Shown here piece after piece: positions 45,511-55,500 of a stretch of 64,000 nucleotides of DNA (the first letter of the stretch is position 1; every line of letters starts with the position of its first letter). The notes beneath the pieces are model-generated. The model saw nothing but the letters and a program-made list of their open reading frames with translations. It made no database searches and was not told where the DNA came from. The DNA lies in the NCBI RefSeq assembly GCF_004342585.1, contig NZ_SLZQ01000006.1, positions 1-64,000 on the forward strand, given 5' to 3'. This DNA comes from Paucimonas lemoignei (GTDB taxonomy: Bacteria; Pseudomonadota; Gammaproteobacteria; Burkholderiales; Burkholderiaceae_D). The translations under genes and the position numbers were made by a program.

Positions 45511-46194
45511 TTGAGCTTTTTTAGCAAAAAACTGGTGCCCCGGATTCTTATGGTTGCCGCCTTGGCCGCGTTTGGGCTCTGGTTTTTCATTGCCATGGCA
45601 GACGAGGTATTGGAGGGGGAAACCGGCGATTTCGATCACGCGGTCATGCTGGCATTGCGCATGCCGGGCGATCCTTCCCGTCCGCTGGGGCCCGCATGGC
45701 TGGAGGAGGTGGCGCGCAACATCACGGCGCTAGGCAGCATTCCCGTGCTAAGCCTGCTGGTGATCGTCACCGTGCTTTTCCTGGTGCTGGCCAGGCGGCG
45801 CTGGACAGCCTTGTTCATCCTGTTGTCGACTTCGGCCGGCATGGCAACGACCTTCTTGCTGAAATATGCGTTCGGGCGGCCGCGGCCGGATCTTTTCCCG
45901 CATGGCGACATGGTCAGCACGGCCAGTTTTCCAAGCGGGCATGCCATGATTTCCGCCTTGGTCTATCTGACGCTTGCCGCCCTGGTGGCAGGGCTGACGT
46001 CTTCCCGCACGCTCAAGGTCTATGTGATGGGCGTCGCCTTGATCCTTACTGTCATCATCGGCATAAGCCGCGTTTATCTCGGCGTTCATTGGCCGACGGA
46101 TGTGCTCGCCGGCTGGGCGGCGGGCGCGGTATGGGCGCTGATCTGGTGGGCGCTGGCCGAGCTGGTCAAGTTCAGGCGCGGAGGCCGGGCGTGA
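45511..46194 (+). CDS. PAP2-family membrane phosphatase
   Basis: 227 residues from a TTG start (AAGGGAAAG upstream). There are six membrane segments. The three phosphatase motifs are intact: KYAFGRPRP, FPSGHAMIS and SRVYLGVHWPTDVLAG. Members dephosphorylate lipid pyrophosphates or phosphatidic acid at the outer face of the inner membrane; undecaprenyl pyrophosphate is a candidate. The stop overlaps the GTG start of dgkA (GTGA), so lipid phosphatase and lipid kinase are coupled, pointing to recycling of a lipid carrier or of diacylglycerol. Confidence 0.92.
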   Translation: MSFFSKKLVPRILMVAALAAFGLWFFIAMADEVLEGETGDFDHAVMLALRMPGDPSRPLGPAWLEEVARNITALGSIPVLSLLVIVTVLFLVLARRRWTALFILLSTSAGMATTFLLKYAFGRPRPDLFPHGDMVSTASFPSGHAMISALVYLTLAALVAGLTSSRTLKVYVMGVALILTVIIGISRVYLGVHWPTDVLAGWAAGAVWALIWWALAELVKFRRGGRA

Positions 46195-46547
46195 AAGGAC
46201 AGTCATTTCGCCGGCGTGCCATCTTTGCCTGGAATGGCCTGAAACTGGCATTCGGGCGCGAAAAGAGTTTTCGTGCGCATGTGGCGGCAACCGTCGCGGT
46301 GATCGTGGTGCTTGTACTTCTTCGGCCGCCAATGTTCTGGTGGGTGATGCTGGCCCTGACCGTGGGACTGGTGCTGGTGGCCGAGCTCATCAATAGCGCA
46401 CTGGAAGCGCTGATCGATCACCTGCATCCCGATGAGCATCCGGAAGTCGGCGCCGCCAAGGATATCGCTGCCGCCGCGGTGCTGGCGGCCAGCGGCATCG
46501 CCGTGGCGGTGGGGATTATTTTTCTTGTCGACGTGCTGCTGCTCTGA
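46191..46547 (+). CDS. dgkA: Diacylglycerol kinase / undecaprenol kinase (DgkA family)
   Basis: 118 residues, normal DgkA size. The start is GTG 46191, overlapping the phosphatase stop by four bases. The signature ELINSALEALIDHLHPDEH carries the catalytic Glu. Three membrane segments follow the amphipathic start (AATVAVIVVLVLL; WWVMLALTVGLVLVAEL; AAAVLAASGIAVAVGIIFLV). It phosphorylates diacylglycerol, which arises from osmoregulated glucan or lipopolysaccharide modification in Gram-negatives. Confidence 0.93.
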   Translation: MKGQSFRRRAIFAWNGLKLAFGREKSFRAHVAATVAVIVVLVLLRPPMFWWVMLALTVGLVLVAELINSALEALIDHLHPDEHPEVGAAKDIAAAAVLAASGIAVAVGIIFLVDVLLL

Positions 46548-46589
46548 ATCGCGGCGCGCCTCTCTTCTTGTCCAGAGCGCAGCGGGTCC

Positions 46590-46605
46590 TGGCACTCTTT
46601 GTGCT
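46590..46605 (+). promoter_or_regulatory. Sigma-54 promoter candidate for cynS
   Basis: TGGCACTCTTTGTGCT has a perfect TGGCAC block and GTGCT in the -12 block (consensus TTGCW) with GG-N10-GC spacing. The start would be near 46616, about 78 bases before cynS. Use of cyanate as nitrogen source makes nitrogen-type sigma-54 control plausible. Confidence 0.55.
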
Positions 46606-46693
46606 TTTCCTGGTTATGGCGTGCACGCCTGCACCAACTTGAGGCGTCATTGAATCGGCGCCGATTTGCACCGTCTTAACCAAGGGAGAACGC

Positions 46694-47137
46694 ATGAACC
46701 GTAACGACGTCACCGAAATGATCGTGGCTACCAAGATCCGCAAGGGATTGAAATGGGGGGACGTGGCAAAGACAGTCGGCCTGTCCAAGGAATGGGTCAC
46801 CGCCGGTTGCCTCGGTCAGATGACTTTCGACGCCAGTCAGGCCGCCACGATCGGCGATATCTTCGAATTGCCGCAAGAGGCCGTCGCCTTGCTGCAGGTC
46901 GTGCCGTACAAGGGCTCGCTGCCGACGTCCGTGCCCACCGATCCGCTGATCTATCGCTTCTACGAACTGATCAACGTATATGGCACCACCTTCAAGGAAC
47001 TGATCCACGAAGAATTCGGCGACGGCATCATGTCCGCCATCGATTTCAAGATGGATTTGCAGCGTGAGCCCAATCCCGCCGGTGACCGCGTCAGCATCAC
47101 CATGTCGGGCAAGTTCCTGCCCTATAAGACCTATTGA
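46694..47137 (+). CDS. cynS: Cyanate hydratase (cyanase)
   Basis: 147 residues. Cyanase converts cyanate and bicarbonate to ammonia and CO2. The N-terminal helix-turn-helix-like domain (KIRKGLKWGDVAKTVGLSKE) and the C-terminal catalytic domain are complete. The catalytic triad is Arg88 and Glu91 (YRFYEL) and Ser114 (GDGIMSAIDF), matching Arg96, Glu99 and Ser122 of E. coli. The AGGGAGA site precedes ATG. There is no carbonic anhydrase (cynT) or cyanate transporter next to it, so it is an orphan cyanase, possibly for detoxification or nitrogen scavenging. Confidence 0.97.
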   Translation: MNRNDVTEMIVATKIRKGLKWGDVAKTVGLSKEWVTAGCLGQMTFDASQAATIGDIFELPQEAVALLQVVPYKGSLPTSVPTDPLIYRFYELINVYGTTFKELIHEEFGDGIMSAIDFKMDLQREPNPAGDRVSITMSGKFLPYKTY

Positions 47138-47159
47138 GCGACTTCGCTTGTCATGACAA

Positions 47160-47185
47160 CGCCAGCCAGCGAGAGCTGACTGGCG
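47160..47185. terminator. Hairpin between convergent cynS and atoE
   Basis: CGCCAGCCAGC (47160-47170) pairs with GCTGACTGGCG (47175-47185) with one mismatch around GAGA. No clear T-run is present on either strand, so it is a weak or factor-assisted terminator shared by both genes. Confidence 0.5.
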
Positions 47186-47195
47186 CTTGTTGGCA

Positions 47196-48530
47196 TTACA
47201 GGTGGGATGCCGCGAGGATGGCGACCATATAGACGATGCCAATCCAGATCGCCATGATCACCGTATAGCCCATCACATCCTTGAGCTTCAGCTTGGACAG
47301 TGCCAGCGCCGGCAGGATCCAGAAGGGTTGCACCAGGTCGTTCCAGGCGTTACCCAGCATCACCGACATCGAGGTATTGGCGATCGAACTGCCGAGCGCC
47401 TTGGCCGCATCGATCATGAACGGTCCTTGCAAGACCCAGTGGCCGCCGCCCGACGGCGCAAAGAAATTGATCACGAACGAGCTCACCAGTCCCCAGAACG
47501 GCAGCGTGCCCGCCGTCGAGAAATCGACGAACACTTTGGCGATGGTCGTCACCAGGCCGGAAGCATGCATGATGGCCATGATGCCGGCATAGAAGGGGAA
47601 TTGCAGGATGATGCCGCCGATCGTCTTGACGCCTTCGTTCAATTTTTCAACGTATGCGATTGGCGTTCCCAGCAATAGCACGCCCAGGAACAGGATGAAG
47701 AAGTTGATGATATTGAGGTCGAGCGTGCCGCCCCGGATGAAGTGACTGGCGACATACGCCATGCCGCAGATGCCGATCAGGCCGCTGATGATGCGGCTAT
47801 TGTTCAGCTTGTGCGCGAGGGTGCCGGTTTCGAGCAGGATGCCGCCGGCCGCTTTTTTCTGTTCGCCCTGGTCGATCGCCGGGTCGACTTCGGTCACCGG
47901 ATCACCCTGTTTCGGATGCAGCCAGGTATTCAACAGCGGCAGGGTAATCAGCACCACCAGCGACGTCACCAGCATCGGCGCCGAAAAAATGGTTTCGCTC
48001 AGCGGGATCACGCCCATCTGCGCTTCCATCGGATGGCCCTTGGTTGAGATCAGCACCGGAATGCTGGCCGACAGGCCCAGGCCATACATCGTGAAGCCGC
48101 TATAGGCAGCCGCGATGATGAGAGGGTAATGCACCCCCTTGACGCGCAGCGCCAGTTTCTTGGCGATGATGCCGCCGATCACCAGGCCGAAGCCCCAGTT
48201 CAGGTAGCTACCGACGCAGCCCACCAGGGTGGCGACGATGATCGCCGTCCTGGGGCGATGCACCTTGCTGACAATCTTATTCAGCAGGCGATCCGTGACC
48301 GGAGCCGCGGCGAGCACATAGCCCATGGCAAGAATCACCGCCATCTGCGTCGTAAACGCGAGCAGGCTCCAGAAGCCCTTGCCCCATGCATGCACGATGT
48401 CGGTCGGACCTTGTCCTTCCACTACCAGGGCCAGCACCATCGTCAGCAAAGTCAGGACGATTGCGAACACAAACGGATCCGGCAGATAGCGCCGCATCAG
48501 CTCAGTAAAAAAATTGGCAAGCTTGGTCAT
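47196..48530 (-). CDS. atoE: Short-chain fatty acid transporter AtoE
   Basis: 444 residues with about eleven membrane segments. The start MTKLANFFTELMRRYLPDPF and GCVGSYLNWGFGLVIGGIIA, NFFAPSGGGHWVLQGPFMI and GNAWNDLVQPFWILPALALS are characteristic of AtoE, which takes up short-chain fatty acids such as acetoacetate or butyrate. No CoA-transferase genes (atoDA/scoAB) are adjacent, though acetoacetate is produced by the HMG-CoA lyase 9 kb away. The upstream region contains two IclR-like dyads 360 bp from the start. Confidence 0.93.
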   Translation of the reverse strand: MTKLANFFTELMRRYLPDPFVFAIVLTLLTMVLALVVEGQGPTDIVHAWGKGFWSLLAFTTQMAVILAMGYVLAAAPVTDRLLNKIVSKVHRPRTAIIVATLVGCVGSYLNWGFGLVIGGIIAKKLALRVKGVHYPLIIAAAYSGFTMYGLGLSASIPVLISTKGHPMEAQMGVIPLSETIFSAPMLVTSLVVLITLPLLNTWLHPKQGDPVTEVDPAIDQGEQKKAAGGILLETGTLAHKLNNSRIISGLIGICGMAYVASHFIRGGTLDLNIINFFILFLGVLLLGTPIAYVEKLNEGVKTIGGIILQFPFYAGIMAIMHASGLVTTIAKVFVDFSTAGTLPFWGLVSSFVINFFAPSGGGHWVLQGPFMIDAAKALGSSIANTSMSVMLGNAWNDLVQPFWILPALALSKLKLKDVMGYTVIMAIWIGIVYMVAILAASHL

Positions 48531-48889
48531 GCCTTCACTCCTTCAAACGGCGACGTGTAACGAGTTATCAATCAGCAAAGCGGGGAAAACCATTTGGTAA
48601 TCCGGAGGCTAGTGCGCAATAGGTAAATGGAGCAGGTGGGAATCACTGTGGCAGGGCTTATTCCTGTGGAGCGATTGACAAGGATTGGCGCCGCCGCGCA
48701 GACATCCGCCGCTGGCATGCTGAAGTGGTTATCCTTCGGTGAAGTTCAAAGAGTGGATGCTCTTTTGGTAACCGCCATTGCCAGCCCGGAGGCTGCTGGT
48801 AATTCGTCAATCCAATGCCGTATCCGATGAGAAGGCGCAATGAGGGCTGCGGGGACGCAGACATTGCACATTTCCGGCACCGTGCGATT

Positions 48890-48923
48890 GTTCGTATATA
48901 GAACATACGTTCGCTAATCGAAC
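48890..48923. promoter_or_regulatory. Two tandem GTTCG-N5-CGAAC-type operator dyads
   Basis: GTTCGTATATAGAAC (48890-48904) and GTTCGCTAATCGAAC (48909-48923) are centred 19 bp apart. The second is a perfect dyad, the first has GTTC/GAAC arms. The pattern resembles operators of IclR-family regulators in Burkholderiales. No regulator gene is adjacent. Confidence 0.45.
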
Positions 48924-49479
48924 ATGGCGGATGGTAGCGCCTGAAATCAAGCGCTGTCAAGCGCGGCAATATCAGATATTAGCGCTGCGAAAATCGGTAT
49001 GAAAAATACATGCGGATAAATGAAAAAGCCGAATTGCCGCAAACGATTGTTGATCCCATAAAAAAATGAATGAAGAACATCATCCGATGGCAATTGAGCA
49101 GCAGTAATCTGCAGCCAGACACGTGACACGCTCTTACCTGTAGCGAATTAGCCGCGTTGCCTTAGGGAATTTCACAATTTCTTGCTTTCCCTCAATTCAA
49201 ACTCCCTATAATTTCGTCTTAGAAATTCTTGCCTCACATCTATCTGGCCGTGCAGTGCCACGTATGCGAATTGCAGCCCGAGTGAATGCAGCAAACTTTG
49301 CAGGGCGGGCAGTTATTGCCCGAGCAGCAGCGCAAACGTAGTAGAGCCTTATGTGCACCATCGGAAGTGGTTGTGAAAATTTGAATCAATACGGCGTGCC
49401 TGTCCTGGACACGTTTGCTCCACCTTCGTATTCTTCTGCCCCTGTTTTTTCCGCGCTTCATCGCGCCCGAAGCCTTACC

Positions 49480-49495
49480 TGGCGCAAAAGTAGCG
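49480..49495 (+). promoter_or_regulatory. Sigma-54 promoter candidate for the giant surface-protein operon
   Basis: TGGCGCAAAAGTAGCG keeps GG-N10-GC spacing and the TGGC core, but deviates in the -12 block (TAGCG versus TTGCW). Its start would be near 49506, about 36 bases before ATG 49542, the same distance as at the PEP-CTERM gene. Confidence 0.35.
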
Positions 49496-49541
49496 GCATG
49501 TCGCTTTACGTTAATTAAAAACAATCAGCGCAATCCAGTCC

Positions 49542-52500
49542 ATGAAAATTTCCCTTTCCCGTTTGTCCGGCAAATCGTTTGGACGTTTGGTGCTGAGCGT
49601 GCTGTTCGCCGTATCCATGCCGGTCCATGCAGTCGACATGCTGGTATCGAACTTCACGGACACGCCCGACCCTGCCGTGCGCGGGGGGAATATCGTATAC
49701 ACCGCGACCATCACCAATAACGCCACCGACGTCGCGCATGGCGTCAAGCTGGTATATGCCCTCGACCCCGACACCGCCTATGTGTCGAACTCGGGTGGAT
49801 GTGTTTATGCCTCCGGTCCGCATACGGTGACCTGCTCGTACGCGACGGTCAATGGCGATACCTCTGGCCCCAACTCCGCCGATTTCTTGACGGTCAATGT
49901 GACGGTGGCAAGTAAGGCAAGTGCCGGCGCGACGGTGGGGATTTCCGCGACCGTATCGACCACCGATGTCGACACTGCCCCGGGCAACAATACCTTGAAT
50001 CAGCTGACGACCCTGGGCAACGGCGCCGACATGTCGTTGAGTTTGTCGGCCAACCCGACCACGGTTGCGGCAAGCGGTACACTGACCTATACCGCTGCCG
50101 TGACGAACCTCGGCCCCAACTCCGCCAGCAATGTGGCCGTCGCTGTTACCTTGTCTCCTAACGTGACTTACCAATCTGCGGGCGGCAGCGGCTGGACCTG
50201 CGGTGCATCGGGGCAGGTGGTGACATGTACGCGCGCCAGCGGAGCAGTCGGCACGTTGCCGGATATCTCGATTGGCGTCAAACAGACGGGCGCCGTCACG
50301 GGCACCATCACCACGACCGGTGTGGTGACAATCAGCGGCAGCGCCACCGACTATAACAATAGCAACGATTCTTCGACTGCCAACGTTACCGTCACCACCG
50401 GCACGGACCTGGCGATCACCAAGACCGCGTCCACCGCTACGCCGGCATCGGGACAGGCGATGAGCTTCACTCTGCTGCCGCGCAACCTGGGGCCTTTCGC
50501 TGCCACTTCTGTGGCCGTAACCGATACGCTGCCGGCGGGCTTTAGCGGCATCGGCGCCAGCGGCACCGGCTGGTCCTGCGGCGTGGCAGGGCAGACGGTG
50601 ACTTGTACTGCGGCGAGCTATGCAGTCGGCGCGAGCAATAACATCACCGTAACGGCGACGGCACCGACAGTGCTGAGCACGACCCCATTCACCAATACCG
50701 CGCAAATCACCAGCGCGACACCCGACCCCCACAGCGGCAATGATTCGGGCAGCGCATCAGTGACGGTATTGCCGGATGGCGTTGATCTCTCCATCACCAA
50801 GTCGCGCTCGCCCAATCCGGTGGCGCAAGGCTCCAACATCACCAATACGCTACGGGTTGCCAATGCCGGTCCGCGCAACGCGGTGACGGGCGAGGTGACG
50901 GTGACGGATACGCTGCCCGCCGGCGAAAGCTACGTTAGCTACAGCGGCAGCAACTGGACCTGCGGCGCGGTGGGCCAGATAGTCACATGTACCTACAATG
51001 CTTCCCTGGCGGTCGGCGGTTCGAGCTCCAACCTGGTGCTGACCACCACCGCCGTCAACGCCGGCACCTTGACCAACTCGGCTTGCGTGAGCTACACCAA
51101 TGTGGGTGGTCAGGGATACACCGATCCGGTCTCCGGCAACAATTGCGTCGGCGCCGGCGTGTCGTCGACCGTATCGTCGAACGCGATCGACCTGCAAGTG
51201 GCGAAGACCGTCAGCGTCGACCCTCTGGCATGGAACGCATCCTCGCTCGACTATACGCTGACGATTACCAATGCCGGCCCCGGCGATGCCACCGGCGTGG
51301 TGCTGACCGACGTCATCCCCGGTTATAAATCCGGCGCCACCGGCATTGTCGCCAGCAGGACAGGCGGCACGTCGACCGCCACCTTCAACTGCACCAATGG
51401 TTCGACCGTCACCTGCACCCAGACCGGCGGCACCATCGCCGCCGGCACGACCGCGGTCTTCACCATCACGGTAGCGCGGCCGATGTATGACAGTTCGGCG
51501 CAGCCTGGCGGCAAGTGGACCAATACCGCCTCCGTCACATCGACCGACCAGGGCGACACGGATCTTTCCAACAATAGCGCCTCGGTGCAGGTCAAGGTCG
51601 ACCCGGTGGCCGACGTCCGTATCCAGAACACCGCCACGCCCGCTTCCGCCCAGGCCGGCACCAATGCCACCTATGTTTTGACCGTCAACAACGCCGGTCC
51701 GTCCACCGCCAAATCGGTCACCGTCACCGACGTCTTTACGATCCCGGTCGGTACTATGACCTTCATCTCGGCGACGCCGAGCGCCGGCTCCTGCGCAGCC
51801 TTTAACGCCGGCACCAATACGCTGACGTGCTCGCTCGGCGATATCGCCGAAGGCGGCACCGCAACCGTCACCATCGTAGTCCGGCCGGATTACATGTCGC
51901 TGCCGCCCAGCCCGCGCACCATCACCAACGATGCGACGGTATCGATGACGACGCCGGACAGCAACACCGCTAATAACACTGCGCAATCGGTATTGACCGT
52001 GACGCAGGCTTCGCTGGATCTGCTGGTCAATCTCAGCGATAGCCCGGACCCGCTCGGCTTCGTGCCCGCCAGCGCCGGCCCGGTCTTCCCTGACAACGTC
52101 GTCACCTATCGCAACGCGATCACCAACCGCGGCCCATCGGTGGCCTCGGGGTTTGTGCTGACCTATGCGATGACGCCGCCCGCAGGCAAGAAGATGACCT
52201 TCCTCGGCGACAAACTGGCGTCCACCGGCCAAGCGTATTCGAACTACTGTAACAACCTGAATAGCCAGGTGACCGGACCGGCCACGCTGACCATCACCTG
52301 TACCTTCCCGGGTAACTTCATCTTGTTGGGCAATAACGCGACTACCGACCTGTATCTCGATTTCCGCGTCGATACGCAGCCGGCGCCGACAGGCGACGCG
52401 TTTGCATCGACCGTGTCGATCACGTCGAGCGAACCGGATTCGGTGGCAGGCAACAATTCCGCATCGCAGACCACCACGGTGCGCATGCGTTCGGACTTGC

Positions 52501-55500
52501 AGTTGGCGAAGTCGGCGCGCGCCTTCATCAGCGGCAGCGATGCGGCCACCAGCACGGTGCAAGTGCGCCAGCCTTTCTACTGGGTGCTGACGCTGACCAA
52601 TGCCGGCCCAGGCGACAGCCAGATCACGCAAATCACGGACACGCTGCCGGCAGGCGTCACGCTGTATACCGGTGGCACTGTCGCGCCTTACAATGCCGCG
52701 CCCTATAACTCAGGCATCACCTGGAGCACTAATAACGGTACGCCGACGTCCGGCACGTGTTCCGGCACGACCACGCTGACCTGTAACATCGGTTTGCTGG
52801 AAAGCGGCAAGGTGGCGGTCGTGAGAGTGCCTGTAGTCTCCACCACCACTGGCGCTCGCAACAACTGCGCCTCGGCCACTACCAGCGAGGTCGATCCCAA
52901 TAGCGCCAACAACACCACCATCTGCAGCAGCGTCACGGTACAGGCATCAAGCATCGCCGGCACCGTGTATTCCGACCTGGACAATAGCGGCACGAAAGGC
53001 GGGGCGGAACCGGGGATCAACAGCGTATCGCTTACGCTCACCGGCACTGACGATTACGGCAATGCGGTCAGCCGTACGGCCACCACCAATGCCAGCGGCA
53101 ACTTCTCATTCGCCACGCTCTCGCCCGGCAGCTATGCGTTGACCGAGACGCAGCCCGCCGCTTACCAGGATGGCAAGGACACGGCAGGCAGCGCCGGCGG
53201 CACCATCACCGGCAATGGCACCGGCACCGACTCGATTAGCGGTATCAGCCTGGCCGCCAATACCGCGGCAACCGGCTACCTGTTTGGCGAGCTGGCCAAT
53301 GCCACGATTTCCGGCTATGTCTTCGTCGACCTCAATTCCAACGCCATGCGCAACATTACCGGCGTGCCGGCGACGGACGAATCCGCCGGCATCACCGGCA
53401 TCACCATTTCCCTGACCGGCACCGACGACCTCGGCGCGGTCAGCGCGACGGCGACAACGGGAGCGAATGGCTCCTATTCCTTCAGCACGCTGCGTCCCGG
53501 CACGTACCAGGTCCAGGAAGCGACCATCGTCGGCGTGACGCACACCGGCATGACCGTCGGCAGCAAGGGAGGGCAGGATGGCGCCACCGTCATCGGCGCC
53601 AATACCGCCGTGCCCGGCGCTACCAAGCGCACCGTGAGCAATATCACGGTCGCCGCCGGCGACGCCGCGCAAAACTATAATTTCGGCGAAAGCGGCCAGG
53701 GCTTGTCCGGCTATGTCTACGTCGACCTCAACAACAACGGCATCAAGGATGCGGGCGAGCCGGGCATTGCCGGTGTGAGCGTAACGCTGTCGGGCACGAC
53801 CAGCGGCGGAGGGAACGTGTGCGCGGCGATCAGCCCCAATCCCTGTACCGTGACCACGGGCACTGATGGCGCCTACAGCTTCGCCGGTCTGCCAGCCAGT
53901 AACGGCAGCGGTTACACCCTGACCGAACAATCGCAAGCCAGCGCGCCGCTGTCGAATTACACCGACGGTGCTGAATCGATGGGCAGCCTTGGCGGCAGCG
54001 CGGCGGTCAACGATGCTTTCTCCGGCATCGTGATCAGCCTTGGACAATTCGGCCAGAACTACAACTTCGGCGAACGCGCCGGCACGATCAGCGGCGCGGT
54101 TTATTACGACAAGAACGATAACGGTGTCCGGGATGCCGGCGAGACCGGTATCGGCAGCGTCATGCTGACGCTTTCCGGCACTACCGCATCCGGCGCCAAT
54201 GTGTGCACGATTCTGACAAGCTGCACCACCACCACGGCAGCCGACGGCACCTTCTCCTTCACCGGGCTGCCGGCTTCCAATGGTTCAGGCTATTCGCTGA
54301 CCGAGACCCAGCCGGTGTACTATGCCGACCGCACCAATACCGCCGGCACCGGCGGCGGCACGGCAAGCGTAGTCGGCGGCAATAGCGTTTTCTCCGGCAT
54401 CGCGCTCGCGGCGGGTTCGTCGGTGAGCGGCTATTTGTTCGGCGAAAAGACCGGCACCCTGAGCGGCTTTGTGTATAACGACGCCAATAACAATGGCGCG
54501 AAGAACGTCGGTGAAAACGGCATCGCCGGCGTGACGGTGACGCTGTCCGGCACCACCGCGTCCGGCGTCAATGTCTGTTCCGTCATATCCGGTTGCACCG
54601 CGACGACCGCGGCCGACGGCAGTTATTCCTTCACCAATGTGCCGAATGCTAATGTCGCCGGTTACACGCTGACCGAGCAGGCGCAGAACGTAGCGCCGCT
54701 GTCGACCTATGTCGATGGCATGGTGACCGCGGGCAGCAATTGCGGTGGCTGTACCACCGTCACTACCTCGCCCAACAGGATCCAGGCGATTCCCTTCAGC
54801 GCGGCCAACAGCTTCAGCGGATATAACTTTGCCGAACTGTCGCCGGCCAGCATTTCCGGCCGGGTCTATGTCGACCTGAACGGCAATGGCACATATGATG
54901 CCGGCGAAGAGCTGGGCAGCGTGACGCTGACCTTGACCGGCATCGACGACTTGGGCACGGCGGTCAATCGGACTGTCACGACCGCCAGCAACGGCGGCTA
55001 CAGCATCACCATGTTGCGCCCGTCGAATGGCGCCGGCTATGTGATTACCGAAACCCAGCCTGCCAGTTATGGCGACTATCCTGCCGCGACAGGCACCGAA
55101 CGCGGCACGATCGGCGGCCTGCCAACCGGCACCGCCGCGCAGAATGTCATTTCCGCCATCGTGCTGCCGCTGGGCGGCTCGGCGATCAACTATAACTTCC
55201 GCGAGATGCCGCCGACCGGATCGATCTCCGGCTTCGTGTACGTCGACGCCAACGAAAACGGCGTCAAGGATGGCGGCGAAGTCGGCATTGCCGGCGTTAC
55301 CGTCAAGCTGACCGGCATCGATGTCAACGGCAATGCCGCGTCGGCGACCACCACCACGGCAGCCGACGGCAGATACAGCTTCAACAATCTGCCGGCCAGC
55401 AATGGCACCGGCTACACCATCACCGAGATCCAGCCGCTCGCCAATACCGATCGCCAGACCACTATCGCCCTCGGCAATCCCGGCACGCTCGGCGGCGGCA

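Larger units (their letters stand above)
48531..49541. other. Gene-free kilobase upstream of atoE and the giant surface-protein operon
   Basis: No reading frame here has protein-like composition, a ribosome site and a start together. Contents seen: two 15-bp dyads (48890-48923), AT-rich DNA from about 48890 to 49240, a TATAAT at 49207-49212 with TTGCTT 19 bp upstream (weak sigma-70 candidate), and a sigma-54 candidate at 49480-49495. It may hold remnants of lost genes between atoE and the operon at 49542. Confidence 0.6.

Noticed and set aside
49240-49524. Minus-strand frame with a cysteine-rich end
   Set aside because: No ribosome site, biased composition (Arg/Cys), and it lies in the leader of the giant operon; chance frame.
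50850-52631. 593-codon antisense frame inside the DUF11 gene
   Set aside because: Shadow of the repeat-rich coding strand, with the same repeats seen in reverse.
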